This document shows, piece by piece, positions 33,770 through 44,747 of a stretch of 64,000 bases of DNA. The first letter of the stretch is position 1. Each line of letters begins with the position of its first letter. Under the pieces are notes generated by a model. It ran no database searches, was not told the origin of the DNA, and saw only the letters and a program-made list of their open reading frames with translations. The DNA comes from Hypericum androsaemum (taxonomy: Eukaryota > Streptophyta > Magnoliopsida > Malpighiales > Hypericaceae): NCBI GenBank assembly GCA_963995505.1, contig OZ023180.1, forward strand, positions 13,096,689 through 13,160,688, read 5' to 3'. A program made the translations under genes and the position numbers.

Positions 33770-34520
33770 ATCATTCACACCTTCCCACACGCTGGGGAAA
33801 TATTTCTTCAAGAATAGCCTATTTATTGGATGCTCATGAACTTCACCATTCATGTCAGCAAGCCAGTAGGAACCGTTCCATTAGACATTGTATGCCTCAA
33901 ACGGTCCTTCCTAGTTGGGAGACCACTTTCCAAGCTTAGGATCCTTACGTCCAAGTGAGAGAATGACTTTCCATACCAAGTCTCCCCTTTCGAAATGCTT
34001 CGCTTGGACCCTCTTATTGTAAGCTTTCTCTACGGTCTTCTTTGCTAAATAATCGCGTGCAATGCCCTTAGCCTTTCTTCGAAAAGATCTTCGAGTTCAG
34101 CAAACATGGCCGAGTTGTAGTCAAGTTGGGAAAGATAAGCTTGCTCAGCCCATCTCAAAGATCGAACCATCATCTCTAACGGGATTATAACATCATGCCC
34201 AGAGGTAAGGACGAACAGTTTCACCCCGGTGGCACCTTCTTCGTGGTGCAGAATGCCATGTCCTAGGCTTCTATCTTACCAATTTTTCTGTCACGGCTTC
34301 AACACCTTTTTGTTAGCTTTCGCTTGACCATTACCTTGTGGGTGATCTTAACGCCTATGTCCCTTGCAAACTTTTGGACATCTTCACCACGAGATGAAAT
34401 GTGTTGGCCGGGGAGTGTTGAACTTGTCCATATCTTTGGCACTCTTGACATCCCTTCGCATACTCAATGCAATCATTTGCCATACCTGTCCAAAAGTAGC
34501 CGTAGCGTTGCATTAACCAC
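33770..34520 (-). pseudogene. Tat-like gypsy integrase, decayed
   Basis: Read on the minus strand in order: ANDCIEYAKGCQECQRYGQV (the zinc-binding Cys pair) at about 34480, then a jump to QGNGQAKANKKV-like text near 34330, so most of the catalytic core is deleted. The C-terminal region follows: MVRSLRWAEQAYLSQLDYNS, MFAELEDLFEERL, FERGDLVW-like text and LADMNGEVHEHPIN...KKYFPSVWE to about 33780. Frameshifts and stops are present. Inactive. Confidence 0.8.
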
Positions 34521-34966
34521 CTCATCTTGATGCCCGATTAGTGTGCTCCACATATATATTTGTATACTTCCGTCATGGCCAGTATAGCCTTTTGTGGACT
34601 CGGGCATACCAAAAGTAACTCATCGATGGTCCTTTGATAAAGGGTGTCATTGATGAACTCAAAGGAAACAGCCTTGGTCTTCAAGGCCTTGTCAGAGCAA
34701 GAGCTCGGGTCTTTGAGGTAGTCGATGTATTTATGGCTCCAATCCTGGTTGAGTTACAACAAACCAATCTCAACCTTCGGGTTAAGCTCTTCTAATACCG
34801 AGGTTGACTTGTCATTCACCAGTATAGAGTTGAACTTGGTGAATGCATAAAAATTAGACCCAGTTTGTGGTAACTTCTTGGCCTCCATGTTCTTGGTGCG
34901 ATTCACGAATCCAATGACCGCACCCTCAAAGCTTCGTAATAGTGACTGAGATGCATAACAATAGGC

Positions 34967-35385
34967 TTAAAAGCCTTCCCGCTCGTATTTAAACTCGCCC
35001 AGCACTTGTATGACCACCAACATTGAATCACCAAATGCCTGGATGTTCTCGGCACCGAGGTTCATTAGGATATATAGCCCCAGTATCAAAGCCTTATACT
35101 TGGCCCGATTATTGGTGCAAGGAAAATCAAGAAGGAAAGCTGTCTTAGTCTTCACACGACACATGGACTTAATCATGGTCCGGGCTTCTGTGCACTTGTT
35201 ATTATGGGAACTGTCAAATCATAGTATCCATGACTTCTGTGCACTTGTTCACACGGCTTTTCAGCTAAGAATTCAGCCAATGCTTGCTCTTTCACCACCT
35301 GCTGGGGCACGAATGTCAAGTTAAACTCTACCAAGGCTAATGCCCACTTGTCAAGTCTCCCCTTTATGATAGGTCCAGTAAGCAA
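34967..35385 (-). pseudogene. Tat-like gypsy RNase H, decayed
   Basis: 35173-35385 encodes GRLDKWALALVEFNLTFVPQ and ALAEFLAEKP, the tether between the two RNase H domains of this lineage. 34967-35176 encodes LLDFPCTNNRAKYKALILGL and NIQAFGDSMLVV, the second, archaeal-type RNase H with the NNRAEYEA and D of GDS. A frame change separates them. Two RNase H domains are a hallmark of the Tat lineage. Confidence 0.75.
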
Positions 35386-35578
35386 CTACTTGATGATGTC
35401 GGTCTTGGCAACCACCTTTATCTTCTTGGGTAAGAGATAATAGCTCAACTTCCTGCAAGCAAACAAAAGGCAAAGACACAATTTTTCCATAGACGAGTAC
35501 CTCATCTCAGCTCCCAAGAGGGACTAACTTAAGTAGTAGACGGTATGTTCCTTTTGCATCCTCTGAGACTCTGAATGC

Positions 35579-36130
35579 TCACTTCAAAAGGTTCATCTTG
35601 CGCTGGTGCTTTTGCATCCTCTCGAGCGACGCTCGTAAGTGTTCTAAATGTTGGATGAAATCATGGTACTTGACCACCACATCATTGATGTACACCTCTA
35701 TGAATTTGCCGATGAAGTCTGGCAAGATCAAGTGCATCCCCTTTTGGTAAGTGGCTCTGGCATTTTTATGGGCATCAAGATCCATTCAAAGATTTCAATG
35801 GATCCCAGACAACAGAATGCCATCTTGTGAACATCTTCATGCGCAAGGTAAATTTGATTATAGCCTTAATGGCCATCGATGAACCTTAGGACTTCATGTC
35901 TGGCTGTAGCATCAACTTATATATCAGCAATAGGCACTTGATATTCATCTTTTGAAGTAGCAGAGTTTAAATCTCTAAAGTCAATACAAACTCAAATTTT
36001 GCCATTCTTCTTAAGAACAGGTGCAATGTTAGATAGCCACTCTACATGATCAACTTTTGTATGAAGCCGGCATCTAAGAGACTATCTATCTCTAACTTGA
36101 CTTTTTTTACCACTTCAGGCATCATTCTCC
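35579..36130 (-). pseudogene. Tat-like gypsy reverse transcriptase, decayed
   Basis: In minus-strand order: VKLEIDSLLDAGFIQ (near 36100), APVLKKNGKI-like and FRDLNSAT-like text across a shift, IDGH(S)GYNQIYLA-like text, KNARATYQKGMHLI, and YINDVVVK where the family has the catalytic YIDDV (first Asp of the pair changed to Asn). Many stops. Inactive. Confidence 0.8.
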
Positions 36131-36792
36131 TCATCGGCTATTGGTAAGGTAAAAAACCCAGCCTTATAGGGAGTCGATGCTTTATAAGGGACCTGTCTAA
36201 ACCTAGCATCTCATTGTAGTCCCAAGAAATATAATCTTGATATTCTGTTAGTAGCTCAACCAAGTCCTTCTCAAAGTCTTTGGAAAGCCATTCACTAATG
36301 TACACGGGCTAGCCTCCTTTCTTAGATTGGAGAAGTATCACTTTCAAGGGATTCTTCGCCTCTACTTTGGCATCGTCGAGCTTACTTGGTGCTGGGTGAA
36401 GATCGCTCATCCTTAGTAGTTATAGTGGGTCTTGGCCATCGTCCTTAAAGATGTACTTAGCTGCTTTATATTGTGACAAGGCGTAGACCTCCATCTCTTC
36501 AATGGTCGGATTATTCCCAAATGGCAAGCCAAAGTGGTTGCCCCCCGAGTGTGACCGTAACCAATCGTTGGGTGGAAGAAACCTCCCTTTCAGTCAAGCA
36601 GACGATCCCAGCAATTCGGCCGTATTCGTCACTCTATGCCATAGATGTTGGCACTATGGAGCCATCATAAAAGGCCATTTCCATGTGATTAGTATTCAAG
36701 GCGAAGGGATTGGTGTCAAGGAAAGTTTCTAGAACTACCTTGCCAACCGGCTTCCATTGGATGAAGAACTGATGGAGGGAAGATGGAATGAC

Positions 36793-37350
36793 TTATGCCG
36801 AATGGATCCAATCTCTTCCCAATAAATAGTTGTAGGAGTTTTTTGCATCTATGAAAAAGAATGCAACCTCCCTACTCATGGATCCAACAGTAACCTCTAC
36901 TACGAGCATCTCAAGCGAGCGTGTGCTCTTGCAGGCAAAGTCTATCGTGACCATTTTGGTCTGGATTAACCGCTCCTTCTTCTTGTTCAACTTTTGAAGT
37001 AGTGATTGGGGGATGATGTTGACGGTAGCCCCATTGTCCACGAGAATTCTTCCCACCGGCTTCCCAAAGATGTTAGCCATAATATAAAATGGCTTGAGGT
37101 GCCTATACATATTCGAGGTGGGCTTTGCAATGCTGATGTTATTGCTAAAGTCTTCAATTATAGGCACCACCAAGGACTTCTCTCCGATCTTGTACTGCCC
37201 GAGGTCACCTTCAATCACGTCTCCTTCCAAGTAACTGGGCCGGTTCTCATTTGGTCTGAATATGGCCGGAAGGGTGAAGACCATGTTGACTGACAGGTCT
37301 TGATTATCTTTATTGAGGCCATCCTCGCTCATGCTATCCTCCAGATCCAC
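36793..37350 (-). pseudogene. Tat-like gypsy aspartic protease region
   Basis: A 185-codon open frame has an acidic start, LPAIFRPNENRPSYLEGDVI, the protease active site VDNGATVNIIP, a mid region with DFACKSTRSLEMLVVEV, and the end YNYLLGRDWIHSA. This is the retropepsin layout: D-[ST/N]-G-A, then a late hydrophobic-Gly-[RN]. Asn replaces the usual Ser/Thr after the Asp, so activity is doubtful. It is the longest open part of this pol. Confidence 0.8.
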
Positions 37351-38313
37351 CTTCTCGCCAATCTCATCTTCTTGAGCACACTACCTCATCCTGCATCTCA
37401 TGTATTCCTCTTCGTTACTGGGTCTAGGTTGACCACGACCTTTTTCTTATCGAGAGGATTGCTGACTTTGTTATCTTCACTAGAGATACTGCACTCACTT
37501 GGCTTCTCATCCGGGTTAGGGTTATCACCTATCCTCAACTTCTAGAATGCTCCGAACTTTACATAGCTTGAGTTCAGGTCGACTAAGACCTCTACTTCAT
37601 ATGGGCTGCCTGGCTCTTCTTGAGTTGTCCCTAGGGTGGACCTTACCTTCCATCTTAGGCACCCACCTCTTGTTCAGCTTCTCCCTAAGGTCAGTACATC
37701 CCCTCTCCTTCATGGGCGACTTTCCCTTGTCAGACCCTGTTGTTGATGCCTTTGCCTCAGCGGACTCCCCCCCCCCCCCCACACACTTGATGACTTTGAT
37801 GACCTCCGTGGTCAACAAGGTCTTAAAGATAATTCAATCAAAAGCACACATAAAGACCTCTATGGTCACAGGGAATACCATGATTGAGAACAAAACAAAA
37901 TGTCAATAAGATCATGACTTAGGAGGAGAGATAGGGGACGTCCCTGATTTGTTGGGTCTTGGTTAAGTTGCACTTGAAGTTGGCGGAGTTGCTCCTCTGC
38001 TTCAGCCGCCCTGCAGATTATGGAAATTTACCGCCTTTGCTCAAACTCATCTTCGGTTGTTGACGACTTCGGCTAGCCACCAACACAAAATTACTTGATC
38101 ACCAAAAGGGTGATGACCACCGGGGTGAGGGTCTTCTACTTCTACCTACAGAAAGGAAATTAAAACGAAACATAAACTGCTAATTTTTGGTCTTTAGCTT
38201 GACCTTGCCTCTCTTGAGCAGGTGTTTTTAAGGAGTGGTCGGGTCTGACCCAGGTAGTGTCTCCACTTCATTGCTTGTTGTGTCCTTTTTTCTATCATTG
38301 TACAGGTGGACGA
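37351..38313 (-). other. Gag-pro linker remnants of the Tat-like element
   Basis: On the minus strand short frames (37597-37818, Lys/Gly-rich) precede the protease, consistent with a decayed gag end. A 14-base C run lies at 37767-37780. No zinc knuckle was found. Confidence 0.35.
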
Positions 38314-38783
38314 CTAAAATCTTGCCCTGGTGATAGTGACGTGTTCCTTGTATACTTGACGATCAAAGACGAGTATGTCACCATCTTTTCCTAAAACTTC
38401 AACCCTCTCTTTGCTGTCAAGAATTGACAACTTGTGGAAGTAGGATGACATTTGCAATAATTCTTCTTCTGGTTCTTCCTGATTTGTGGTAAACACCTTT
38501 TGCTCATTGTTGATCGTCAGAGTGATGCTTGTATGGTTGCTCTTCTTGGTGCTAGGAAAGGTGATCCTAAGATCAAGCATAATGCCTTAGCAAAAGGCTT
38601 GTTGATGACCAAGAAGTTAGTTCGCACTTCCTTTCCGCGAATCTGCACACTGACATCCTGGGCTCCTCCTAAGAAAGTTACGAAAATTCCATCAGTGAGG
38701 TGAATGCTGGTGTAGGTGGGATACATCTCGATTGACCCCAATGCCTTCCACATCGAGTAGGTGTGTGCGTGAGAAACGATCAT
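38314..38783 (-). pseudogene. Second retropepsin-like fragment
   Basis: Two overlapping minus frames give SIHLTDGIFVTFLGG, DVSVQIRGKEVRTNFLVI, LILGSPFLAPRRATI and then TLTINNEQKVF across a frameshift. This is the second half of a gypsy protease (L-A-D-G ... V-Q-I ... ILG-PFL). It lies upstream of the other protease in the same orientation, so it probably belongs to a second, nested gypsy element. Confidence 0.6.
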
Positions 38784-39065
38784 TTTATCACCTCATTTTT
38801 TTGCCATTTCAACCCATTTTCGTGTCTAAAGTCTATGAGTCTTGAGTCTTTTTGTCCATTTTATAGATTTGTTGCCTTGGATGGACTCACTTGTTGTGTT
38901 GTAGGTCTTTTGGTTGTATTTGGAGAAGTTTGGGACCAATTGGAATGGGCACGGACGAGAGCTCGAGGTGAAAAGGCCAAAGCAAGATCCCTGAAGCCAC
39001 CGGGCGGTGGGACATCTCACTGAGTGGCAGATTCGGGCTGCCAAAGTCCCTCACTGCCATCGTGC
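38762..39065 (+). repeat. Athila-like LTR family 2, left part (split by hAT)
   Basis: TGTGTGCGTGAGAAACGATC at 38762 resembles the start of the minus LTR at 43944 (TGATGAGTGCAAGAAATGCT), with 'TTTTATCACCTCATTTTT' following. It continues after the hAT element at 42500 with GC-rich text and a TATA-like CCTATAAATAGACC (42806-42819), to about 42890. Confidence 0.5.
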
Positions 39066-42000
39066 TAGACCTGACCATTGTTAGAATCCGATTCGTAATT
39101 TGATTGGATTTGATTCGTTAAAAATGCAATTTGATTCGTCGATAATTCGATTCGAATTCATCCTAACATGAATTGATTATGATTTATGATTTTTTTCAAT
39201 TCGTTGAAACGGTAAATTGAATTTGGATTCGACCCAAATAATTTGATTCGAATTCAATTCAAAGATTGAACCAGCGAATTATGAAAAAATAATTAACAAA
39301 AAAGAAATATGGTGGACTGATTTGAAAGGGAGGGAAAATTGGTGGGGAAAATTTGAAATCTAAACGTCTGACGCATCTGTTGGCTTCGTCCGTGTTCCGT
39401 CCCATCGTCTGCCTCCTTATCTCGATGCTCATAAAGTGGACATCCAATCTTTGTTCATTTGGTTCCACTTTTCCAACTTCCAAGAATGAACAATCACAAA
39501 GGCTAAAGCTAATCAAGTGGAAAAAGCAACAATCACACACGTCAATTTTTTACCATGACACCAACTTTTATAATCAAGCGGAAAATTAAGGTGCAGGTTA
39601 TTGTCTACTGCTATGGTCCAAAATAAGGTGAGCAAAATAAGGTGGTATTGTCTACTGTTATAGTGCAGGTTACTGTTTTATTTTTTTATTTTTCATAATT
39701 TTGATTTATTAGCATAGGTGCAGGTTACCGTTTTATTTTTCTTCTTAAATTTTCTCATAAATTCGAATTTACTATTAAAGATGCAGGTTATTGTTTTCAA
39801 TTTTGATTTTTCAATTTTTTTATAAATTTAAATTTACTTCAAAAAAGAAAAAACTATAAATACTCTCTTCCATTCTTCAAAATTTACACAATCCATTCCA
39901 ATCCCAATTCTCTCTATTGATCATTTGATAATCTCTCACAAAGTAAACTAATTAGTTACATTAGTCATATTATTATTAGTCCATTACTATCTAATTATGT
40001 CATCAACTAGAGCAAATAAGGGTAAGGAAAAACGTGTGGAATGTCACGATTCTATTGAATCAGATTTTCTACCGATTTCTTCTTATCTTATTCCGGAGAA
40101 AATGATGAACGTCCATGATGTAGCTCAACGGGAAAGTGAAGATTCAACATTCAACAATCCACAAAAGGTTGGAAGATCACATTCTCTACTTTTTACTAAG
40201 CATTTCAAAAAAATCCTACCGGAGAAAAAAATGTTCTCAACATTATATGTAATTATTGCGGTAAACAATATTCTTTCAAAACTAGTTTTGGATATGGTAC
40301 TTATACTACTCATTTGAAAACTAAACTTCCACACGAATTTGGCTTGGAAAAATCTCAAACTCAATTATCTACCAAACCTAATATTTTATTTCATTACACC
40401 AACCAAAATAATAGAAATTAACTAGCTAAATTAGTTGCTATAGAACATTTATCTTTTAACTTTGGTGAAAAACTTAATTTTATAACTTATTGTCAAAATG
40501 CTTTAAATCCTAGTGCAAAACCAATTTCACGAAGCACATTAACACGGTTTGTAAAAAAATTATACAAGGAAGGTAAAGAAAAATTATAAATTTTCTTCTT
40601 TAATTTTGATGGCCGTGTTTCTTTATGTTGTGATATATGGAGTGATCATTGACAAAATTATTCATATTTTGGTGTTACATGTCATTTGATTGATAATGAA
40701 TAGAATATACAAAAAAGAGTAATTTCATATAGTGTTTTTGATGATAGTCATAGTGCGAATAATTGTTTTAAAATGTTACATATAATCTTACAAGAATATA
40801 ATTTAGTTCAATTTTTTTAAATTTTGCTAGATAGTGCAAGTTCTAATAATGCTATGGTTAGAGATTTAAAAAATCTTTGTAAACCATCTCTTAGAGGAAA
40901 AGTCTTTCATATTAGATGTGCATGACATATAATTAATCTTTGTACCCAAGATTAAATTAAAACATTAAATACTACACTAGTACCAATTAAACAAGCACTT
41001 AATTTACTCTAGGCTCGCCCAAAATTACGAAAAGAATGGGAAAAATTTTGTAAATTAAACAACATGAGACCAAAATATTTTCCACAAGATGTTCAACATC
41101 GTTGGAATTCTACTTATGAATTATTAAAAGAAGCTCTTCCATACAAAGATCTTTTATGTAATTTTTTTTGCATCTCATGATCAAACTAATAATATTTTGT
41201 TACAACCTCACCATTGGGACCTTGTAGGAAAAATAAACAAACTTTTAGAATGTTTTAATGATGCTACACATATTTTATTGGGTGTTTATTATCTTACATC
41301 TCATTTATTATTTTTAGAATACTATAATATATCGTCGGCAATATTTAATGCTTATGAAGATTTTGCATTGTCAATATGTGTTTCAGAAATTGCTAACAAA
41401 TGGTTAAAGTATTTTAAGGACATTCCCCGACTTAATTTAATTGCTACCATTTTTATGCTGAACATTAAAATTGAAGGTTTACAAAGTCTATTACAAGGAT
41501 ATTACGAGAATTTGAGTAATTTTTTTGAAGTAAGTTTTGATATAGAAAGGCATGTTATTTCAATTATAAACAATGTAAAAAAAATATTTTAGATTTAATG
41601 AGTGAATATAGTAATAGGACTAGTGCTTCTACATCTAATGGTCCAATTCCCGCTCCCTCACAAGGTATTAAATATAGTTTTGCGGAAAAATTATTAATGA
41701 AAAAACAAAAATGGCCACAAGGTTTAAGTTTAACCAACTCGGAATTTGATTTATATCTTAACACATAATTTGATCTTAAATTTGTCAAACCTTATAGTTT
41801 TTCTTTATTGGAATGGTGGAAGACCCACATAGATCAATTTTCAGTTATGTCAATTGTTGCAAAAGAGGTACAAGCATTTAGTGAAGGAGGTAACATTTTG
41901 GACGACCACCGGTATTCAATAACATCGGAATCTTTGGAGGCACTAATATTGGTTGCCGATTGGACTAAGGCAGAAAGACGACAACAATAATTGGTCTCAG

Positions 42001-42499
42001 AAAATCCTAACCAACTCTACGACCTCGATGATGCCACAACCGGCGAAAGCACAAACACATTCGACTAGGTGAGTTGGCTCCATAAAGGTAAGAGAACTAC
42101 GTGGGCTTTGATTTCTTTGAAGCTAAGGATACGTAGGCAACATAATTTGGTACATTAAGTGCAAGCCCAAATTTTAATTTATTTATTTTTTCCAAAAATA
42201 TTAAACACTAAACCATACTTTTGAAATAAAAAAATTGAACTTTTTGAATTTTCTTTAAAAAATTGAATTTTTTATTTTTTCAAAAACATTACGAAAATTT
42301 TCATAAAATTTGGTTTTTTTGAATTTTTTATTAAATATTAAACTTAATGAAATAATTCTAATTCGATTCTAATTCGAAGAGTCATAATTCATATTTGATT
42401 CGACTTTAGACGAATTGAATAAGGTTTAAGGTTTTCATGAATTCGAATTCGAATCAATTCGATTTGAATTTGTTCGAATTCGAACCGTGGTCAGGTCTA
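39066..42499 (+). mobile_element. hAT transposon, 3.4 kb, inactive
   Basis: The ends are inverted repeats: TAGACCTGACCATTG at 39066 and, reverse complemented, TAGACCTGACCACGG at 42499. Flanks CATCGTGC (39058-39065) and CATCGGGT (42500-42507) are a decayed 8-bp duplication, the hAT length. The subterminal regions are AT-rich with repeated GATTCGAATT phrases. It holds the broken transposase at 39997-42068 and interrupts an LTR. Confidence 0.85.
39997..42068 (+). pseudogene. hAT transposase (BED finger, hAT dimerisation), broken
   Basis: The start ATG follows a TA-rich leader with CTATAAATACTC (39855-39866). The N-terminal frame (to 40317) leads into a BED zinc finger after a shift (YCNYCGKQYS, HLKTKLPHEF). 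Then come transposase core phrases: CCDIWSDH, LLDSASSNNAMV, VFHIRCA-HIINLC, VQHRWNSTYELLKEALPYKD. The C-terminal dimerisation region (41808-41990) reads LLEWWKTHIDQFSVMSIVAK, SEGGNILDDHRYSITSESLE and DWTKAERRQQ. The conserved 'P(V/A)S..ASE' phrase between these is missing. At least ten stops and several shifts are present. RICESLEEPER/DAYSLEEPER-like plant hAT. Confidence 0.9.
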
Positions 42500-42890
42500 C
42501 ATCGGGTGGCAGATTTTTCAGCCGATCGGCGGGTTTGGCTAGCAAACGAAGGTGCCGCACTTAAAAATCCATAACTTCTTACTCCGGCATCACAAAGTTC
42601 TACATTTTATTCCCTGATGGTCAAAGTCTAACTCGGAGCGGAAGACAACCAAAATTCTGAATCTTTGTCGGCCAATGAACCAGAGCGGGCACCAGACGGC
42701 GTCAAATCCGTTGGACGGCGAGTGCAAGATAGTTTGCACACGAAACAAGGCCAATAATGACCATTTCATCCTTGTACTCATCCTGGCACATTAGACCATT
42801 TCATCCTATAAATAGACCCTTTAGGTCCCCATTTCACTTAGTCTAGTCTCATTTGGGTTTTAGACCCCTTCACGGCTAAGTACTTCGGGT
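42500..42890 (+). repeat. Athila-like LTR family 2, right part
   Basis: This continues the LTR interrupted at 39065. TATA-like CCTATAAATAGACC at 42806-42819. Its 3' end is lost where an opposite-orientation LTR begins; the exact junction (42840-42900) is not clear. Confidence 0.5.
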
Positions 42891-43944
42891 CATGCTATAA
42901 TCAATTAGGAAGGACTCTAGGTCATTACGAATGGTCTCATCATTAGGTTCCAACGGAGGTCCATTACCCAAAGCATTACGCCCACTAACCACTACACGCT
43001 CTAATGATTAAGCCCATTCGAAACCAAGCATTTCAGGGGTGCTAAGGCAGCCGACCCAAATGAGAACTACTCACACATAGTCATTTAAACAAAATAACTA
43101 TGCATTCAGGAAAGGAACAATGGCACAAAAGTGGTAAAGAGTAGGGAAAGAGAGTGCTCAATCATAGTGGAGAGCCGCTCGATCCGAATCCATCATCCAC
43201 CTCTTGCTCCTCGAACTCCTCCTTCAATAACTAAAACCCTAATTTTAAGTTCTCAATGTCAAGCTTATAACTTAATTGGGGGGGGGGGGGGGGTATTTAT
43301 AGAGGAGTCTCCCCCTCAACCCAAAAATGAGGTTAAAAAGTCTGAAGCGCCATCAAAATGTCTAATTATCTCAGGCAAAATTTGATGAAAATGCCATTCG
43401 GTGCAACTGGTGCAATCCGACGGGCTGAGCTGGCAGGCAATTTTGGGTTTTAGGCGTCGTCCGGTGGGTGTGGAGTTCAGGCGGTGTCATGGGCACCGAC
43501 TGGCAGGTCATTCGACCATTCGGCGGGTTCTTTGTGAAAAGCTCATCCTTATCTCCTTGAACGCCGCTCAGTGGGATTTTACACCGCCAGGTGGGACACA
43601 GAAGGTTTGGGGAAATTCTGATGAAGTCCTCTTCCCGTTTATCAGAAGGGGCATTGATGGGCGTGTTCCTGTAGGAGAGGCGTTGGACGATGCGAATTTC
43701 ACCGTTCGACAGTTGCAGATTGGTTCTGACTGGCTGTCTTTGAGCCCGACTCATCCCATGCTCGCCTCTTTTCTCTTGATCCTCGTATCCCTGCAAAACT
43801 CTCCTCCGAAGGGTATGAAAACATAAACGTGAAACCATTTAAGGAAACAGACCTAAAAATTGCATAAATGACTCAAACAGACTCAAAATTGGGTCTAAAT
43901 GATCCTAAAATGAGGGCATAAAGTGAGCATTTCTTGCACTCATC
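42891..43944 (-). repeat. Athila-like LTR family 2 (minus), 3' end uncertain
   Basis: It starts on the minus strand at 43944 with TGATGAGTGCAAGAAATGCT and has a TATA-like CTATAAATACC (43294-43304 in plus coordinates) next to a 16-base run of G (43278-43293). The overlapping frames at 43371-43838 (both strands) lie in a GC-rich LTR stretch and are not supported as genes. Confidence 0.65.
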
Positions 43945-44747
43945 ACACCCCCACACTTGAATCTTTGCTTGTCCTTAAGCAAAAGAGGCAAGTATAGACA
44001 CAAAATACAGACAAGTAAGGTCAAGAGTTGGCACTCCCTTATCACAAATAAACTTCCCCCGCAATATTGATCTTTCGTCATAGGAAGAACCCACGACCTA
44101 GTAGTTCACTACCCCGGATGTAACAAAATAAGAATGCGTAGAGACCATACCCTCGAGAGTTTAACCAAGTGTTAACCCAACGAGGGTAGGACTCAAGAGT
44201 TGACTACTCAAAGGGAAGGAGATTTGATTATCCTCGCTATTATGTGGTCTACTCCTTATCCCTCGCGTACACGTCGGGGGGTCTTGAGTCATCCTACTCG
44301 CACTCATGTTCGTCTCTCACTAAATAAGGGTCACGATCAAGAGGACTTAGCTCGGGTCAAGATGGGGTCAAAGTAATGGTGAGGATAATTGAATGGGTAG
44401 TGGCTATCCACCCAAATCTGAGGTGCTATTACATATAAACTAGCACTCGCCTATTCTTCTTATGCACCGTACTTGAACGCTCAACCCAATATACTCGAGA
44501 TCTATAGCTAAAAGGCCAAAACCTTGCCTTTTATTTGGTTGCCTTATTGGTGTCACACTTGCTCTTTTTATGCTTTTCTTTTTTTTAATTTTTTTTCCAT
44601 TCATTTTTTTCTCTTTTCATTTCTTGATTCTCTTTTATAAACTTTTTTGGCAAAATTTTGGTTTAGGCAAGGTTTGGCGATTGAATTTGTTCTACATATT
44701 TTCCCTAAAGTAAAATCCCTTAATGAGCCTATTCTATCATGAATCCC
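43945..44747 (-). mobile_element. 3' internal region of an Athila-like element (minus)
   Basis: In minus orientation the sequence ends with GACAAGCAAAGATTCAAGTG and a TGTGGGGGTG purine tract against the LTR start at 43944. The farther part has the same order of blocks (ACTACTC, GTGTACG, GTTAAC...) as the other Athila-like 3' regions, but is diverged. It is cut at 44748 by a chromovirus-type LTR. Confidence 0.65.

Noticed and set aside
43371..43838. Frames of 155 (minus) and 141 (plus) codons over the same bases
   Set aside because: They lie within an LTR (minus, 42891-43944) in a GC-rich stretch. Two opposite open frames over one stretch reflect composition; no domain is seen.
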